DNA of 64,000 nucleotides. Origin: Lamellibrachia columna (Eukaryota; Annelida; Polychaeta; Sabellida; Siboglinidae). The position numbers and the translations under genes are program-made. The notes under the pieces were generated by a model. The model did no database searches. It worked only from the letters and a program-made list of their open reading frames with translations, and had not been told where the DNA came from. Positions 51,665 through 62,450 of this stretch are shown in pieces; the stretch's first letter is position 1, and every line of letters starts with the position of its first letter. The DNA is taken from NCBI GenBank assembly GCA_963662155.1, contig OY759261.1, positions 71,392,669 to 71,456,668 of the forward strand, in the 5' to 3' direction.

Positions 51665-53480
51665 ATTAGAACAATGAACCTTATTTAATGCCCCAAATCT
51701 ATCTACAGAACCTATTTAGTAAGAGGTAATGCTAAAAAATATGATAAAACAAGTAAAAAACCTGCTAGATGCATGATCAGAACTCCTGTTTATTGGTCAG
51801 TTGACATCAGTGGTTGTTCATTCCATAAATAGTCTTGAACCATGTAAAATGGATTAGTTCAATACAACAATCACTCCCATTATGATTTACAATGGGGGTG
51901 CGCTTTATCCGACACATAGAGGGTGCACTTTGCCCCACGTTGAATGGGTAATTGAAATTACAAAAATAATGCGTGTCACATTATTGCTCACATGAACCAA
52001 TGTAACCTATTCTAGCAAGATATAGGAGATATCTACATAGCTATGCCAAACATATCTAAAACTACTTGCGTCTGAATCAGGAATAACAGTTCCTGAACTT
52101 GAAAAGGCTATGCAGGACAGACACCAATGTAGACGTATTGTGAACAACTACCACAGGTCCCATCCTCAGGATGACTAGATGATTTCACATTTTTGTTTTG
52201 GTAAAGTACCTATGCTGTTAGACAATTTAGAGATGTTGAATTTTTTATAATACAAGTTAATTAGATTGGTCTAATAAATGTAGCCTCAGCTGAGATGTGC
52301 TTTACCCCAGGGGGTGTTTTGTCCCCCAATATTCTATGGGCAAATGAAGTTGGAAAAAAAAATGTTTTTCAGATGAGACAATAAAACATGTAGGTCCCTT
52401 CTACAAGATCTCCATGACAAGGGGGTAAAAAAATCCTGCATGGGGTAAATCATACATGAATTTATGTGACATGGCGCATAAAGGATATGCTGGATAACAG
52501 GGCAATAAATGTGACACGGTTATTACATATTATATATAACCGGTGTCAGGATAATGTGGGGCATCAGCCTAATTATGCCCAAACGCAGAGTGATACAGAA
52601 GCACTATATAATGGCCTAGGTCTGGCCTCACTTGTTTGCAGATTCGTTTGGTACAAGTGTTCACTTTTGCAAAATCTCAAGCTACAATTGTTATTGTTAT
52701 TTGTTATTCTTGTTAACTGTTGGAGTTGCTAATTGTTGGAGTTAATTCTAAAATTGTTTTGTTGGTCAGTTAATAGTTAAGTGTGATAATCAGGATCTTT
52801 GAGTGTTTTTTATCCCACCCTCCTCCCTTGAACATAAATTGGAACAGTCGGTCAACTGGGGGTTATAGTACTTTATTGGGTAACCCTGTGGTAGTTGTGC
52901 CACAGGTTTTGTATTGTTTCATGTGGTAGACCATTGTAAATCACTATTTGTACAGATATATTGCACTTAATGCTTGACACTTTTCCCTGTTCTAGATGTT
53001 GTACACAAGGTTTTGCCTTAGTGTGTTTCCTCTTATGATATGTTCATTAGTGTACGCAGGGTTATTAATGCGGAGAAACCCCACAGATACAGTGAGAATG
53101 ATAAATGCCAGTCAGTAGTGATATAGTTAGTACTTGCATCATTATCAATGTTTGGTAATCTGGCATAATAAGTCTGTGAATTGTAGATATTACTTGTACG
53201 CAACATTTGGGGGCCAGCATGCTTGCTGTGATGATGTACGTTGTTTTGATGGTGGATGCTGGCTTATGATTACTGAATTAAATGTCATTGATTTGGTCTA
53301 TTTTACTCTACATTGGATTTGCGTTGTTATTCTACATAAATCTTATTGTGTAACCTGTCGTGGACTCACAGGGTTGGAGATCTCTATCTGTAAAACCACT
53401 AATATAAATACACTCCTTCATTAACCCTGGATGTTGGGCTGTTGGAGTATAACCACATAAGGAAAAATCATGAAACTGGC
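51665..53480. other. no recognised gene
   Basis: Stop-rich sequence. Parts near 51880-51960 and 52300-52330 are G-rich, with repeated (T)TTGCCCCA/GGGGTG words. No family recognised. Confidence 0.4.
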
Positions 53481-53489
53481 CACCATTTA

Positions 53490-53740
53490 TTGAAAACCAG
53501 GAAGTTGCATCTGGTAAATCCCTGGGTTAGTATGGAATGCTTTGGAAATACCCAGTTACTTCCAAAGGTATTTTTGGTCCATATTTCAGCAGAGGCAAAA
53601 TACATGGATACTGTTGGAATTATAATAGTATAGGTAACCTGCATGGAATATGTCAACTATACAGCTAAAAAGAGCCATTATTATGTAAACCAATCCAACC
53701 ACCCATCTCTCCTTCATGAAAAAGGTACGTTCTTATATAG
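53490..53740. repeat. diverged copy of 39830-40110
   Basis: Shares ACCAGGAAGT, CAGAGGCA(A/T), the GATACTGT(C/T)(A/G)GAAT stretch and GCATGGAA(A/T)ATGTCA with the flank S sequence. Together with 51355-51620 this shows that the whole 37.9-40.1 kb region has a diverged relative at 51.36-53.74 kb. Confidence 0.65.
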
Positions 53741-53769
53741 CGTGATATCCAGTCCTTGGGACTACTCAA

Positions 53770-54285
53770 AGTGCTTTACACTCCACCCCTGGGAGACTTT
53801 ACACTCCACCCCTGGGAGACTTTACACTCCACCCCTGGCAACCTTACACTCCACCCCTGGCAGACCTTACACTCCACCCCCTGGCAGACCTTACACTCCA
53901 CCCCTTGGCAGACCTTACACTCCACCCCTGGCAGACCTTACACTCCACCCCCTGGCAGACCTTACACCCCACCCCCTGGCATACCTTACACTTCACCCCC
54001 TAGCAGACTTTACACTCCACCCCCTGGCAGACCTTACACTCCATCCCTGGCAAACTTTACACTCCACCCCTGGCAGACATTACACTCCACCCCCTGGCAG
54101 ACCTTACACTCCACCCCCTGGCAGACCTTACACGCCACCCCCTGGCAGACCTTACACTCCATCCCTGGCAAACTTTACACTCCACCCCTGGCAGACCTTA
54201 CACTCCACCCCCTGGCAGACCTTACACTCCACCCCCTGGCAGACCTTACACGCCACCCCCTGGCAGACTGTTCATTCCAACGCCA
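53770..54285. repeat. 23-24-bp pyrimidine-rich minisatellite
   Basis: About 22 units of TTACACTCCACCCC(C)TGGCAGACC with one-base length variation in the C run. A CAAAGTGCTTTACACTCC lead-in marks the left edge. The C/T strand bias is strong. Confidence 0.95.
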
Positions 54286-54448
54286 ACTCGACTTCTCTCG
54301 GAAGCACACAGCCATTACTGCGTGAAGACTATTCATTCACATATCCACCACTGTCTAAAGCCAGTTACTCATTTACAGCTGAGTGAACTGAAGTAAAAAA
54401 AATTGCTTTTTGCAAATCTGCATAATTTCTTACTTTTTTGTGTGAAGT

Positions 54449-55722
54449 AGGGCTAAAAAGTGCAATTTTCAAGTGAAATACTAGTTTTTAGCACACTTTT
54501 GTCAATTATAGGGCTATACTCATGATTTATCTATCTAATCCTACATTTCTAGACACAAGGGATTCATTAAAAGCATATTCAAAAGCATAAGATTAGTCAC
54601 TTTCATGAAAATAGCATTTTCTATGTTTTTAAAAGTTTAATTTTAATGTCACACATGTAATAAAATTTTCATAAAATTAAATTTCCATATGGTTCATAAA
54701 TCAGCATATGACTACGTATGTAATATCAAAATATAAAAGACATACACAAATATTTAACTATATAACAAATGAAATATAAGTGCCACACAAGTAAAATACA
54801 AGTGCCACACAACGCTACCGCTACATTACGTGTATGACACCTAATACCTATATACCATGGCCAAATGTAATTTCACAGGCTTTTAATTAACACAATTTGG
54901 AAACACATGTTTGCTAAGCTGTTTTATTATCAGATACATGAATTTTTAACAAATCTGGCAGTGTTCAGTAAATTTACCTCCATATAAATGGAGGTCATTT
55001 AGTAATCAGGATTTGACAGTGACACCATTAACCTAGCTACTTTTGTTGATTTACATTGCCAGGTAATTTTATTTACAACTGAAAAACCACTGAATAATAC
55101 AAGAAAACATAGAAAGAATGTTGTGACAAACTGTCTGTAAAATAAATTATTCATTGAAAATAATTAATCATCAAAACTAAACTTCCTCGTCATATAGAAA
55201 GTTAAATATTTAGTTTTTATTGCTTGCAGGAGTAGTAACCAACTAGTTAGATGGTGGTGGATTAGTGCCATGTCCGAAGTAGTATTCATTATTGGCAATG
55301 CATTAGCGCTAATCCACCAGTCAATAATAGACATTCTTCAGTATGCACCCGGAGGTGTGTCAGGCAGAGAAACTAAAAAGCAAACAATAGCAAGTGGTCG
55401 ATGCAAATGAAGTGAATCAACTGTATGTGACACTTTGGGAGGAAAATGGAGAAAACATCTGGTACATTGGGTACTGCACCTCAAATGACTCAATTGTAAA
55501 ATATGCCATTGACCATATGCATCATATCCAGACAGTTAGCCATAATTATCAATAGCAATATTCCACACCTGAAAGTGACCAGTCTTAGGCTTTTGAATAT
55601 GATTTTAATGGATTCTTTGTGTCCAAAAACATAGGATTAGATAGTTAAATCATGATTGTAGCCCTATAATTGATATTATGCTAAGAACCAGTTTTCACAA
55701 AAAAATTGCACTTTTCAACCCT
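54449..55722. mobile_element. DNA element with 155-bp terminal inverted repeats
   Basis: 54449-54608 and 55568-55722 are inverted copies, starting AGGGCTAAAAAGTGCAATTTT and AAGGGTTGAAAAGTGCAATT respectively, with TATCTAATCCTA and TTCAAAAGC conserved in both. The interior is AT-rich except for a short coding relic. Target duplication not resolved. Confidence 0.78.
55395..55560 (+). pseudogene. WYIGYC-type transposon protein relic
   Basis: Plus-strand frame VNQLYVTLWEENGENIWYIG, then YCTSNDSIVKYAIDHMHH. It recalls a W-x-D-x-G-x-x-x-W-Y-V-G-y...V-D-H-L pattern that I remember from transposon-associated proteins of marine invertebrates. The family assignment is from memory and weak. Confidence 0.35.
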
Positions 55723-56110
55723 TGTTCATGAAAAAGAAATAAATCACATGGATTTTTCACCAATTTAAAAAGAAATTATTTTCTTTCTCCTGACATATTT
55801 AGCCATCAAATAAGATGGGAGCCCATGGGATCTGACAATGTCACCAAAACAAGTGAGTTTCCCCCACCCCTAGAATATCTTGATGGAAAACTTTCAATTA
55901 TAATGTAAATGCCACTGAACCAAAATTAATTTACTAGTTTGATGATTTCATCAAAACTAAATAACACATTTGTATAAACGAGCTAACATGTCATAGTAGA
56001 TACTAGATACATTTTTTTGTAAGAAATGAATCTCAAACAAGATATGTGAAAAATTGGAGTATGCAGGCAGCCTTAACTTGAGGAATGTAAATGCTGAGAA
56101 AAGATCTCCA
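55723..56110 (-). other. 3' flank of the BTB-ZF gene
   Basis: AT-rich sequence after the stop codon at 56115, presumably 3' UTR at least in part. No AATAAA was found close to the stop on the minus strand. Confidence 0.35.
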
Positions 56111-56114
56111 TGTT

Positions 56115-57658
56115 TTAAACGACAAACCTCAATATCTGAATCGTGTTTACACTCATTGGTTGTGATGACTGTTCGGAAGTCTGCTCTGCGTACTGGGTTA
56201 CACTATCACATCCAACGTCTATTTTAACTGTTTCCATGTCTACTAGGTCCAACATCTCAACACTGTCCAAGTTCAATGATTGAGATGACGGCTCAGTGCT
56301 CTGTTCCACATGTTCCTGTTCTACTGTACCAGGTCCTACAACTTCTGAGCTGGTTCCACAACCTGCCTGTACATGTTCCACCATATTAAAGTCCTGTTTG
56401 TAGCACGCATGTCTATTAAGATCCCGTCGACTAATGAAACCACTCCCACACACTACACACTTGTATGGTTTCTCTGCACTGTGTTTGCGATGATAGTGTT
56501 CCATCATGTCTACTTTTCGATAAAACCCTTTCCCACACGCGGAACACAAAAAGGGTTTCTCATCCGAGTGCGTCAGTTTGTGTCTTCTCAGGTTTGACCC
56601 ATCCTTGAAGGCCTTATTGCATAGCGAACACTTGTACGGTCGTTTGTCGAGATGTGTGCGACTGTGGGCAGCGAGATTAAGCTGCTTTGTGAACCGTTTG
56701 CCACACACGACACACAAGTGGCGCTTCACATCACTGTGAATTTCCTCGTGCCTTGACAAACTCGATTTCAATCTGAAATTCTTTCCGCAGATGGAACACT
56801 TGAATGGCATGCCTCCCGTGGGAGTGTGCTTGTGGTCCGTGCATTTATGTCGCCACAGGTTCGATCGGTGTCTGAATGTCTTTGCACACTCTGTACACGT
56901 GAATGGTCTGTCACCAGAGTGCGCCAGTTCATGTCTCACCAAATGTGCGAGCGTCGTGAATATTTTCTCACACTCTTTGCATTTGAACAATGACAGTTTA
57001 TCTTCTACATGTGTACGCCCATGCACGACCAATTCGCTTCTTGTTGAGAACGCCTCATCACAATCTGAACATTTGTACGGTTTCTCTACGGAGTGCACCT
57101 GACGTTCATGCGTGACCATGTGGCTAACTCGGAAAAATGCCTTGCTGCACATAGAACAACTGTACGGCTTTACACCCGTGTGTAACTGCTTGTGTCTGTT
57201 CAGACTTGAACGCTGAGAGAAACAACTGCCACATTCGTGACAAACGTGTCGCTTTTCGCCCGTGTGCTGGTACATGTGTTGGCGCAACGACGCAAGCTTA
57301 CAGAAGGTCTTATCACACAAGTTACAAGAGATCACATTGTTTTGTTGCACGTCTGCTTCCACGTTGTCCTTGTTAACACAGTCTGATGTTGTGTCATGCG
57401 ACACATCGTTGACATAATCCTTCTGATTGTTGTGTTCAGTTTCCTCATTTTCTGGTGTACAACAGTTGAATGTTTGTGCACATGTTGCCCCTGATTCTAC
57501 ATCCTGTCCATCTATAGACGTATTCCATATTTCTACTTGTAGGTTACTTTTGCTTGTGGCCGTATCCAGTTTTTCTATTTTAAGGTTTACAACCTCAAGA
57601 TTGTTGCTAGAAGGCATACAAGTAGTCTCTTCCCGAGTAATGTCACATGTCTTCTGAG
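56115..57658 (-). CDS. BTB/C2H2 zinc-finger transcription factor, zinc-finger exon
   Basis: Last coding exon. The acceptor (TTTTTCTGTTTTAG) ends at 57659 and the exon opens in the phase left by the BTB exon. An acidic linker of about 110 residues is followed by ten canonical C2H2 fingers (first C-N-L-C-D-K-T-F, tenth C-S-A-C-G-K-G-F), many joined by TGEKxY-like linkers, plus an eleventh atypical one (CVVCGSGF ending H-x-C). A Ser/Glu-rich tail with repeated SEQSSQP-type motifs runs to the stop. This is a sequence-specific nuclear DNA-binding array; the BTB exon 2.4 kb upstream supplies dimerisation. No frameshift or stop in 514 codons indicates selection. The closest orthologue cannot be named from sequence alone. 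Confidence 0.93.
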
Positions 57659-57715
57659 CTAAAACAGAAAAATAATAATAAGTACATAAAATAATAACAT
57701 TTGTTTAGTGCCATA

Positions 57716-57772
57716 TATATAAATATATATATAAATATATATAAATATATATAAATATATATATATATATAT
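57716..57772. repeat. AT-rich microsatellite in BTB-ZF intron
   Basis: ATATATAAAT-type units just upstream of the acceptor of the zinc-finger exon. Confidence 0.9.
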
Positions 57773-58025
57773 AGTCAATTATGAGGCGCATATAGATGCT
57801 AAAGTACATAGTAATATATATAAATTTATCTGTTAAATATATATTAAATTAGTTAAAACCTAACACACATGCCATATCACACCAATGAATTATTCAAAAC
57901 ACAGAATAATGTACTGGTTATGCCATACCACACCACTGTAGTGACTGAACTATTCAAGACACAGAATAATATTAGATGTCTGCTACTGAGTAATTGTGCT
58001 ATATCACGGCAGTGAACTCTTCAAA

Positions 58026-58370
58026 ACACAAAATCTGGGTTGGGTTAACTGGTTCAATTGCAAAATTTTACATAATTTGTAATTAATCACAGTTACAGTA
58101 TAATTGATTTTTGAACACTGTAACTGAGTTTTTATGAGGCTGTGTAAATGTAACTGACCACTGTAATCGAACCCAATCCCAGAACAAGAATTGTAATTGA
58201 ACATTATGTAGCACTGTAATTTACTTTTTTGAAGCACCATAATTATAACTGATTTTTTAAACGATGTAAATAATAACTGTAATTGATTTTTTAAGTGTTG
58301 GAATTGTAACTGACTTTTTTATGATTCTCTGTAATAGTACACTGTAATTTGTAATTGAACCCGACCTACA
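58026..58370. repeat. degenerate GTAATTGA-rich MITE-like segment
   Basis: Words like TGTAATTGATTTTTT recur about eight times. The left end (GGGTTGGGTTAACTGGTTCAA) and the inverted right end (GGTCGGGTTCAATTACAAATT) are similar. Lies in the BTB-ZF intron. Confidence 0.45.
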
Positions 58371-58571
58371 CAGAACAGTGTTAGGTGTTCGCAGCTCATA
58401 GTTTTTCCCTTTTGTAAGTTGTTACACCATATCACAGCACAGAACTATTAAAAACACAGACCAATGCTAGGTGTTCAAACTTCATAGCTCATAGTTTGTC
58501 CTGGCTAATGACTGCGATATACATACAACACAACACAATATAAAACAATTATATTGCACTAAAATCCTCAG

Positions 58572-59313
58572 TAGTGTTGTTCCAATTAATAAATTTTGTC
58601 AATGATTGGTTGGTTCAATTGATCGATCACAATCTTGTGTGACCGATTATTTTCTGTTGTATAAAACCATTAATTCTGAATTTCGTTCTTGAGGCAAGTT
58701 AATAGTTATAATGGCTTCGAGTGCGGTCAAAAATGCAGATGAACTACTTCATTATCCCACGTAGTATTGGAGGAAAGCTCTGTGATTGGCATATATGCCT
58801 TCAAATTATGTAAATTAAACGATTTAATTTAGTGAATGAAAATTGCAATATTAAACACATGTTATTGGGGCCAGAGCTGTTAAGGTTTGGCCTGGTCGGT
58901 GTTCAAGTTCTTTTCGCGATGTTTTAAAAAGTCTGTTCGTATTGGTTCAAGTTTCTGCGTCAATGTTTCGGCAAACTGATGACAGTATTCCTGAATCAGG
59001 TTATTCATTTTTTATTATATATACTAATTCTGACAGAATGACTTTGCAGGCTTTATTGAACGGAATATTCAGCAAGTTGCCATTGCGATTTCGCAGTCGC
59101 CACGGCATTGGTCATCATCGGGTTTGGCTCCGCCATGATAAATGACTCTGCGACAACAACCTACAGACACTCCATGATTATCTGATTGCAGGGCAAAATT
59201 CGTTTTGCTTTATTCTGACAATGGCTGCCCACAAACCGATTATATAATCGATCTTTGATCAGTTTGGCCAAACCGATGATAAATTATGAAAATCAAACCA
59301 GTTTCCAACACTA
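58572..59313. mobile_element. hAT-type MITE, 742 bp, in BTB-ZF intron
   Basis: Ends TAGTGTTG and CAACACTA, flanked by 8-base near-duplicates ATCCTCAG (58564-58571) and ATCCTTGG (59314-59321). Subterminal words around TTGATCGATCACA and GATCAGTTTGGCCAAACC. A partial relative lies at 16676. No transposase. Confidence 0.72.
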
Positions 59314-59319
59314 ATCCTT

Positions 59320-60060
59320 GGGAGACCCAACTTCAGCAGTGCACCAAAGCAAAAGTTTTTTATTATCTATTTTCAGGTGCTTCTAACATGAGAAGTTTAC
59401 AAGCTTCATACATTTGCTGAATATGTAGACATATTGATACAGTTTATCTATGCAAAAATTCAAGAATGATAGGACAAAGGACAATGGGTATACCGGGTGC
59501 ACAAAAATAGAAAAGAACATTAAAACAATTCTGATAACTTCATTGTTGTGTTACAGTACATTGAATTATTCTGAAAATGTAGCAACTAGGAACCTACTGA
59601 ATTAATAGGTTATTGCCAGTATCCCTGGCAATAGGTTATTGCCAGTATCCCTGGCAGTAGGTGGTAGCAATTTGGAGATTGTACTGTAAAACAACAATGC
59701 GTCTGGTATTGTCCCATCTGCACCAATATGTCTACATATTCAGAAAATTTCAGATATATAGCTTGAAAACTTTTCAAGTTAGACGCACCTGAAAACAGAT
59801 AAAAATAATGGGTGCATTTAATGCGTTTACCCCATTCACATTATATGACAACACAGGCACAATTAGCAAATCCTTAGTTGTTTTGCAGAAGTGTATAGCT
59901 GCTTATTCATTGGTTAAGATTTAGGCAAATTCTGAGCCATCAACATTTTGACCATTGACTGACTTGACATGGAATGACCCAAGACTGAGCAATGAATGTA
60001 AATATGTTGGTTGTTTGGATGAAGTAATGGCTTGATAGGTAATTGTGCATACCACAAAAC
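59320..60060. other. intron sequence of BTB-ZF gene
   Basis: Contains a short direct duplication of AGGTTATTGCCAGTATCCCTGGCA near 59608-59650. No coding content recognised. Confidence 0.55.
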
Positions 60061-60064
60061 TTAC

Positions 60065-60498
60065 CTTGGAACATTACTTCTTTGGCGGCACATTTGTCTT
60101 GCTGTGCGCTTCCCTTCATTCGGTCCTCACACACAGACAGAAGTTGAGTCAACTGAAGTTGTTTCCCCGCCTGCATGATCCCTGGAATCTCTGCAACATC
60201 CCACATCTCCACAGTTCCAGTGTAGATGAATTGCAGCAAAACTTCCCACATGCGCCTGGAGATGTTGGGTATGTCCAGATAGTGCTGACTTCTCAGCAAC
60301 TGAGTCTTGAGAACAGAACTTGAAGCCGCCAGAATGCACGTGTGAGCCCTGAAGATGTGTCCGTTGTCAGCACGAATGATCACATCAGAGAAAGTGCTGC
60401 TTTCTCTGAGCGTGTCCAATGTGCGGCACAGAGACGTACACCATGTCTCAGCTGTCTTGGCCATTGTCATCTCCACAGTTGTTGCATCGGAAAGTTGT
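60065..60498 (-). CDS. BTB/C2H2 zinc-finger transcription factor, BTB exon
   Basis: The minus strand has acceptor CATGTTTCAG at 60499 and donor CAAG|GTAAGT at 60064. In-frame ATGs are at 60470 and 60464, the second in good Kozak context. The BTB/POZ fold is clear: LRESSTFSDVIIRADNGHIF, RAHTCILAASSSVL, then WEVLLQFIYTGTVEM and AGKQLQLTQLLSVCEDRM. The exon ends in phase 1, and the zinc-finger exon at 57658 begins with the two bases needed. From the ATG at 60470 the joined CDS is 1950 bases, an exact 650 codons (649 residues plus stop). BTB domains dimerise and recruit corepressors; BTB plus C2H2 arrays form the ZBTB-type nuclear regulators. A 5' exon upstream is likely non-coding or adds a short N-terminus. 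Confidence 0.93.
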
Positions 60499-60724
60499 CT
60501 GAAACATGGATTTTGACAATTAATACTGGTTTATGGTTTATTGGTTTACATACAACTTAGAGGCTGTAACACGATACAACATGGTTTGTCAAACTGCGTT
60601 CAGTAAAACGAGTATAAACAACTAGGCATCTTCCATAATATCAGTTTTTTTGTGCATTGTCCTGGCTTATTTATTATAACTATTATTTTTTTAATCAGCT
60701 TGGAAATTGCCTGAAAAGAAGCTT

Positions 60725-61350
60725 GTCAACTATTCATGATTGTTGTCACAGGGATCCAAACCTGAGATCATTTCAAGGATTGCCCAGACAACAGCAGCGA
60801 TGACAAGACTGAAACCAATATGGAAAGATAAAAACATCACCCTTCGATCCAAAATCAGACTGATGCTATCACTTGTCGTGTCAATATTTCTATACTCATG
60901 CAAGACATGGACTCTTACAGCCGAACCACAAAGAAGAGTACAAGCCATGGAAATGAGGTGCTATCGAAAGATCCTTTGCATCTCATACAAGGACCATGTA
61001 ACCAACAAAGAGGTCCACAACAGAATCAAACAAGCCACCGGGCCCTATGAAGATCTAATGACGGTAAAGAGACAGAAGCTGAAATGGTATGGGCACATCT
61101 CACGGACATCCGGCATGACAAAGACCATCCTGCAAGGCACCATTAGGGAACAAGAAGACGAGGAAGACAGAGGAAGAGGTGGGAGGACAACATCAAAGAG
61201 TGGACTTCTCAGAGACACAAAGGGCAGCAGACGACAGGAAGAAGTGGAGACAGCTGGTTTCAAGGTCATCGGTGGTGCCCCAACGACACTACGGGTTACA
61301 GGATTGATGATGATGTTGAAAAACTACCTAGTGCTTTACAAATTTACATA
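60725..61350 (+). pseudogene. RTE/BovB-like LINE, RT C-terminal fragment
   Basis: An open stretch with PEIISRIAQTTAAMTRLKPI, VVSIFLYSCKTWTLTAEPQR, AMEMRCYRKILCISYKDHV and QKLKWYGHISRTSGM, the usual L-Y-x-x-E-T-W...R-C-x-R-x-I-L...W-x-G-H-x-x-R order. After a frameshift near 61150 the plus strand reads DDRKKWRQLVSRSSVVPQRH. Ends in a TGATGATGATG tail near 61310. 5'-truncated; opposite strand to the BTB-ZF gene. Confidence 0.87.
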
Positions 61351-61540
61351 AATTATGAATTGTAGATACAAACCAGCTTTTAAGGCTCCAATATAAAGTG
61401 TACAATGTAAGTTATGAAACTAATAAATGTTTTACTGAAGAGTTTGATAGTAACCAGTAAATGTAATTTATTAAAAAAGTAGTAATTACTGTTGCTTATA
61501 GTCAGTTGATGCCATATATACATGCAAAACTATTTTCATT

Positions 61541-61835
61541 TTAATGGTGTACTGATAAAAAAATTAATTTGGTTGCAGATATATCTGATGAAACAATGTT
61601 TATCAACTTCATGTCATAAACATCTACATCTAAAGTAATACTGATATGTCGTAAGGAGCCACTATTGTCTACACTAGGTGAGTGCCCATAAAATCTAACT
61701 GGTTTTGTTGGCTGGCTGCAGGACAGACAGATGAATTCATTGATTGTTTCAGCCTGGACTTGAGGCCCATTGAGATGGTGCCATTCAATGACTGTTTTCA
61801 CAAAATAGTTCCAGGCTCAGCATCAGGAAGACACT
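61541..61835 (-). pseudogene. probable LINE 3' end relic
   Basis: Minus-strand frame with NYFVKTVIEWHHLN and VQAETINEF, resembling the S-F-F-P-R-T-I-x-E-W-N-x-L...V-x-A-x-T-x-x-x-F closing segment of Jockey/L2-type LINE proteins. No other motif supports it. Confidence 0.5.
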
Positions 61836-62029
61836 CATAATAATAAAATGACTACATTATGAATGAGTTATATAATTATTTCTTTATGAAATTATGTAAC
61901 TAACAGGAATTGTGGACACTGAAATACATAACACAGTCATGGACCTCCTGTATGTACCCGGTGTGCAGCAGAATGTCAAACAAAGAGATAATGTTATCTA
62001 TAAACTGGAATGAACTTTAAGCAACAGCA

Positions 62030-62450
62030 GAAGGACAGTCATATTTAGATTTGACACAGTACCTTGGCTTGATTCAACATGTAGAAACAGCTACACACAA
62101 TGGAAATGTGCTAGATCTTGTTCTGACAACCCTAAACTTAGCGAGAAATGTGCATGTAACATAATCATTTGGCTCAAGTGACCACAACATAGTAGAGTTT
62201 ATGATGGTCTGTAGGACTGAATACACTGATTGGAAAAATGAATAGTATGGTCATAGTATTCATTTTTCCAATCAGTGTATTCAGAAACAGTGACTATGTA
62301 GGCATGAAGGAATATCTACAAAATAGATTTGTGACAAATTGACCTCCGGAATAAATTACGCGGAGAGAAAATTGTTCAACAGAAGAAGCATGGTCAATAC
62401 TGAAAACTTCTATAGAGGAGGCAGTGAGTAAGTTTGTACCACAGAAAGTG
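62030..62450 (+). pseudogene. CR1-like LINE endonuclease C-terminus
   Basis: Plus-strand frame with QYLGLIQHVETATHNGNVLD, LVLTTLNLA and, after one stop, FGSSDHNIVEFMM (the S-D-H catalytic block). After a foldback segment it continues with YVGMKEYLQNRF and SKFVPQKVRRKRSNKPLWW, which flows into the 54-bp array in the same frame. Confidence 0.85.
62218..62283. repeat. perfect 27-bp inverted repeat with 12-base loop
   Basis: 62218-62244 (TGAATACACTGATTGGAAAA plus seven bases) is the exact reverse complement of 62257-62283. It interrupts the LINE endonuclease-linker codons just after EYTDWKN. Confidence 0.97.

Noticed and set aside
53643..54386. Proline-rich 247- and 189-codon plus-strand frames (GRPYTPP, WQTLHSTP)
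   Set aside because: Two frames over the same 24-bp satellite. The repeats are pyrimidine-rich by nature, and the start is in unrelated flank sequence.
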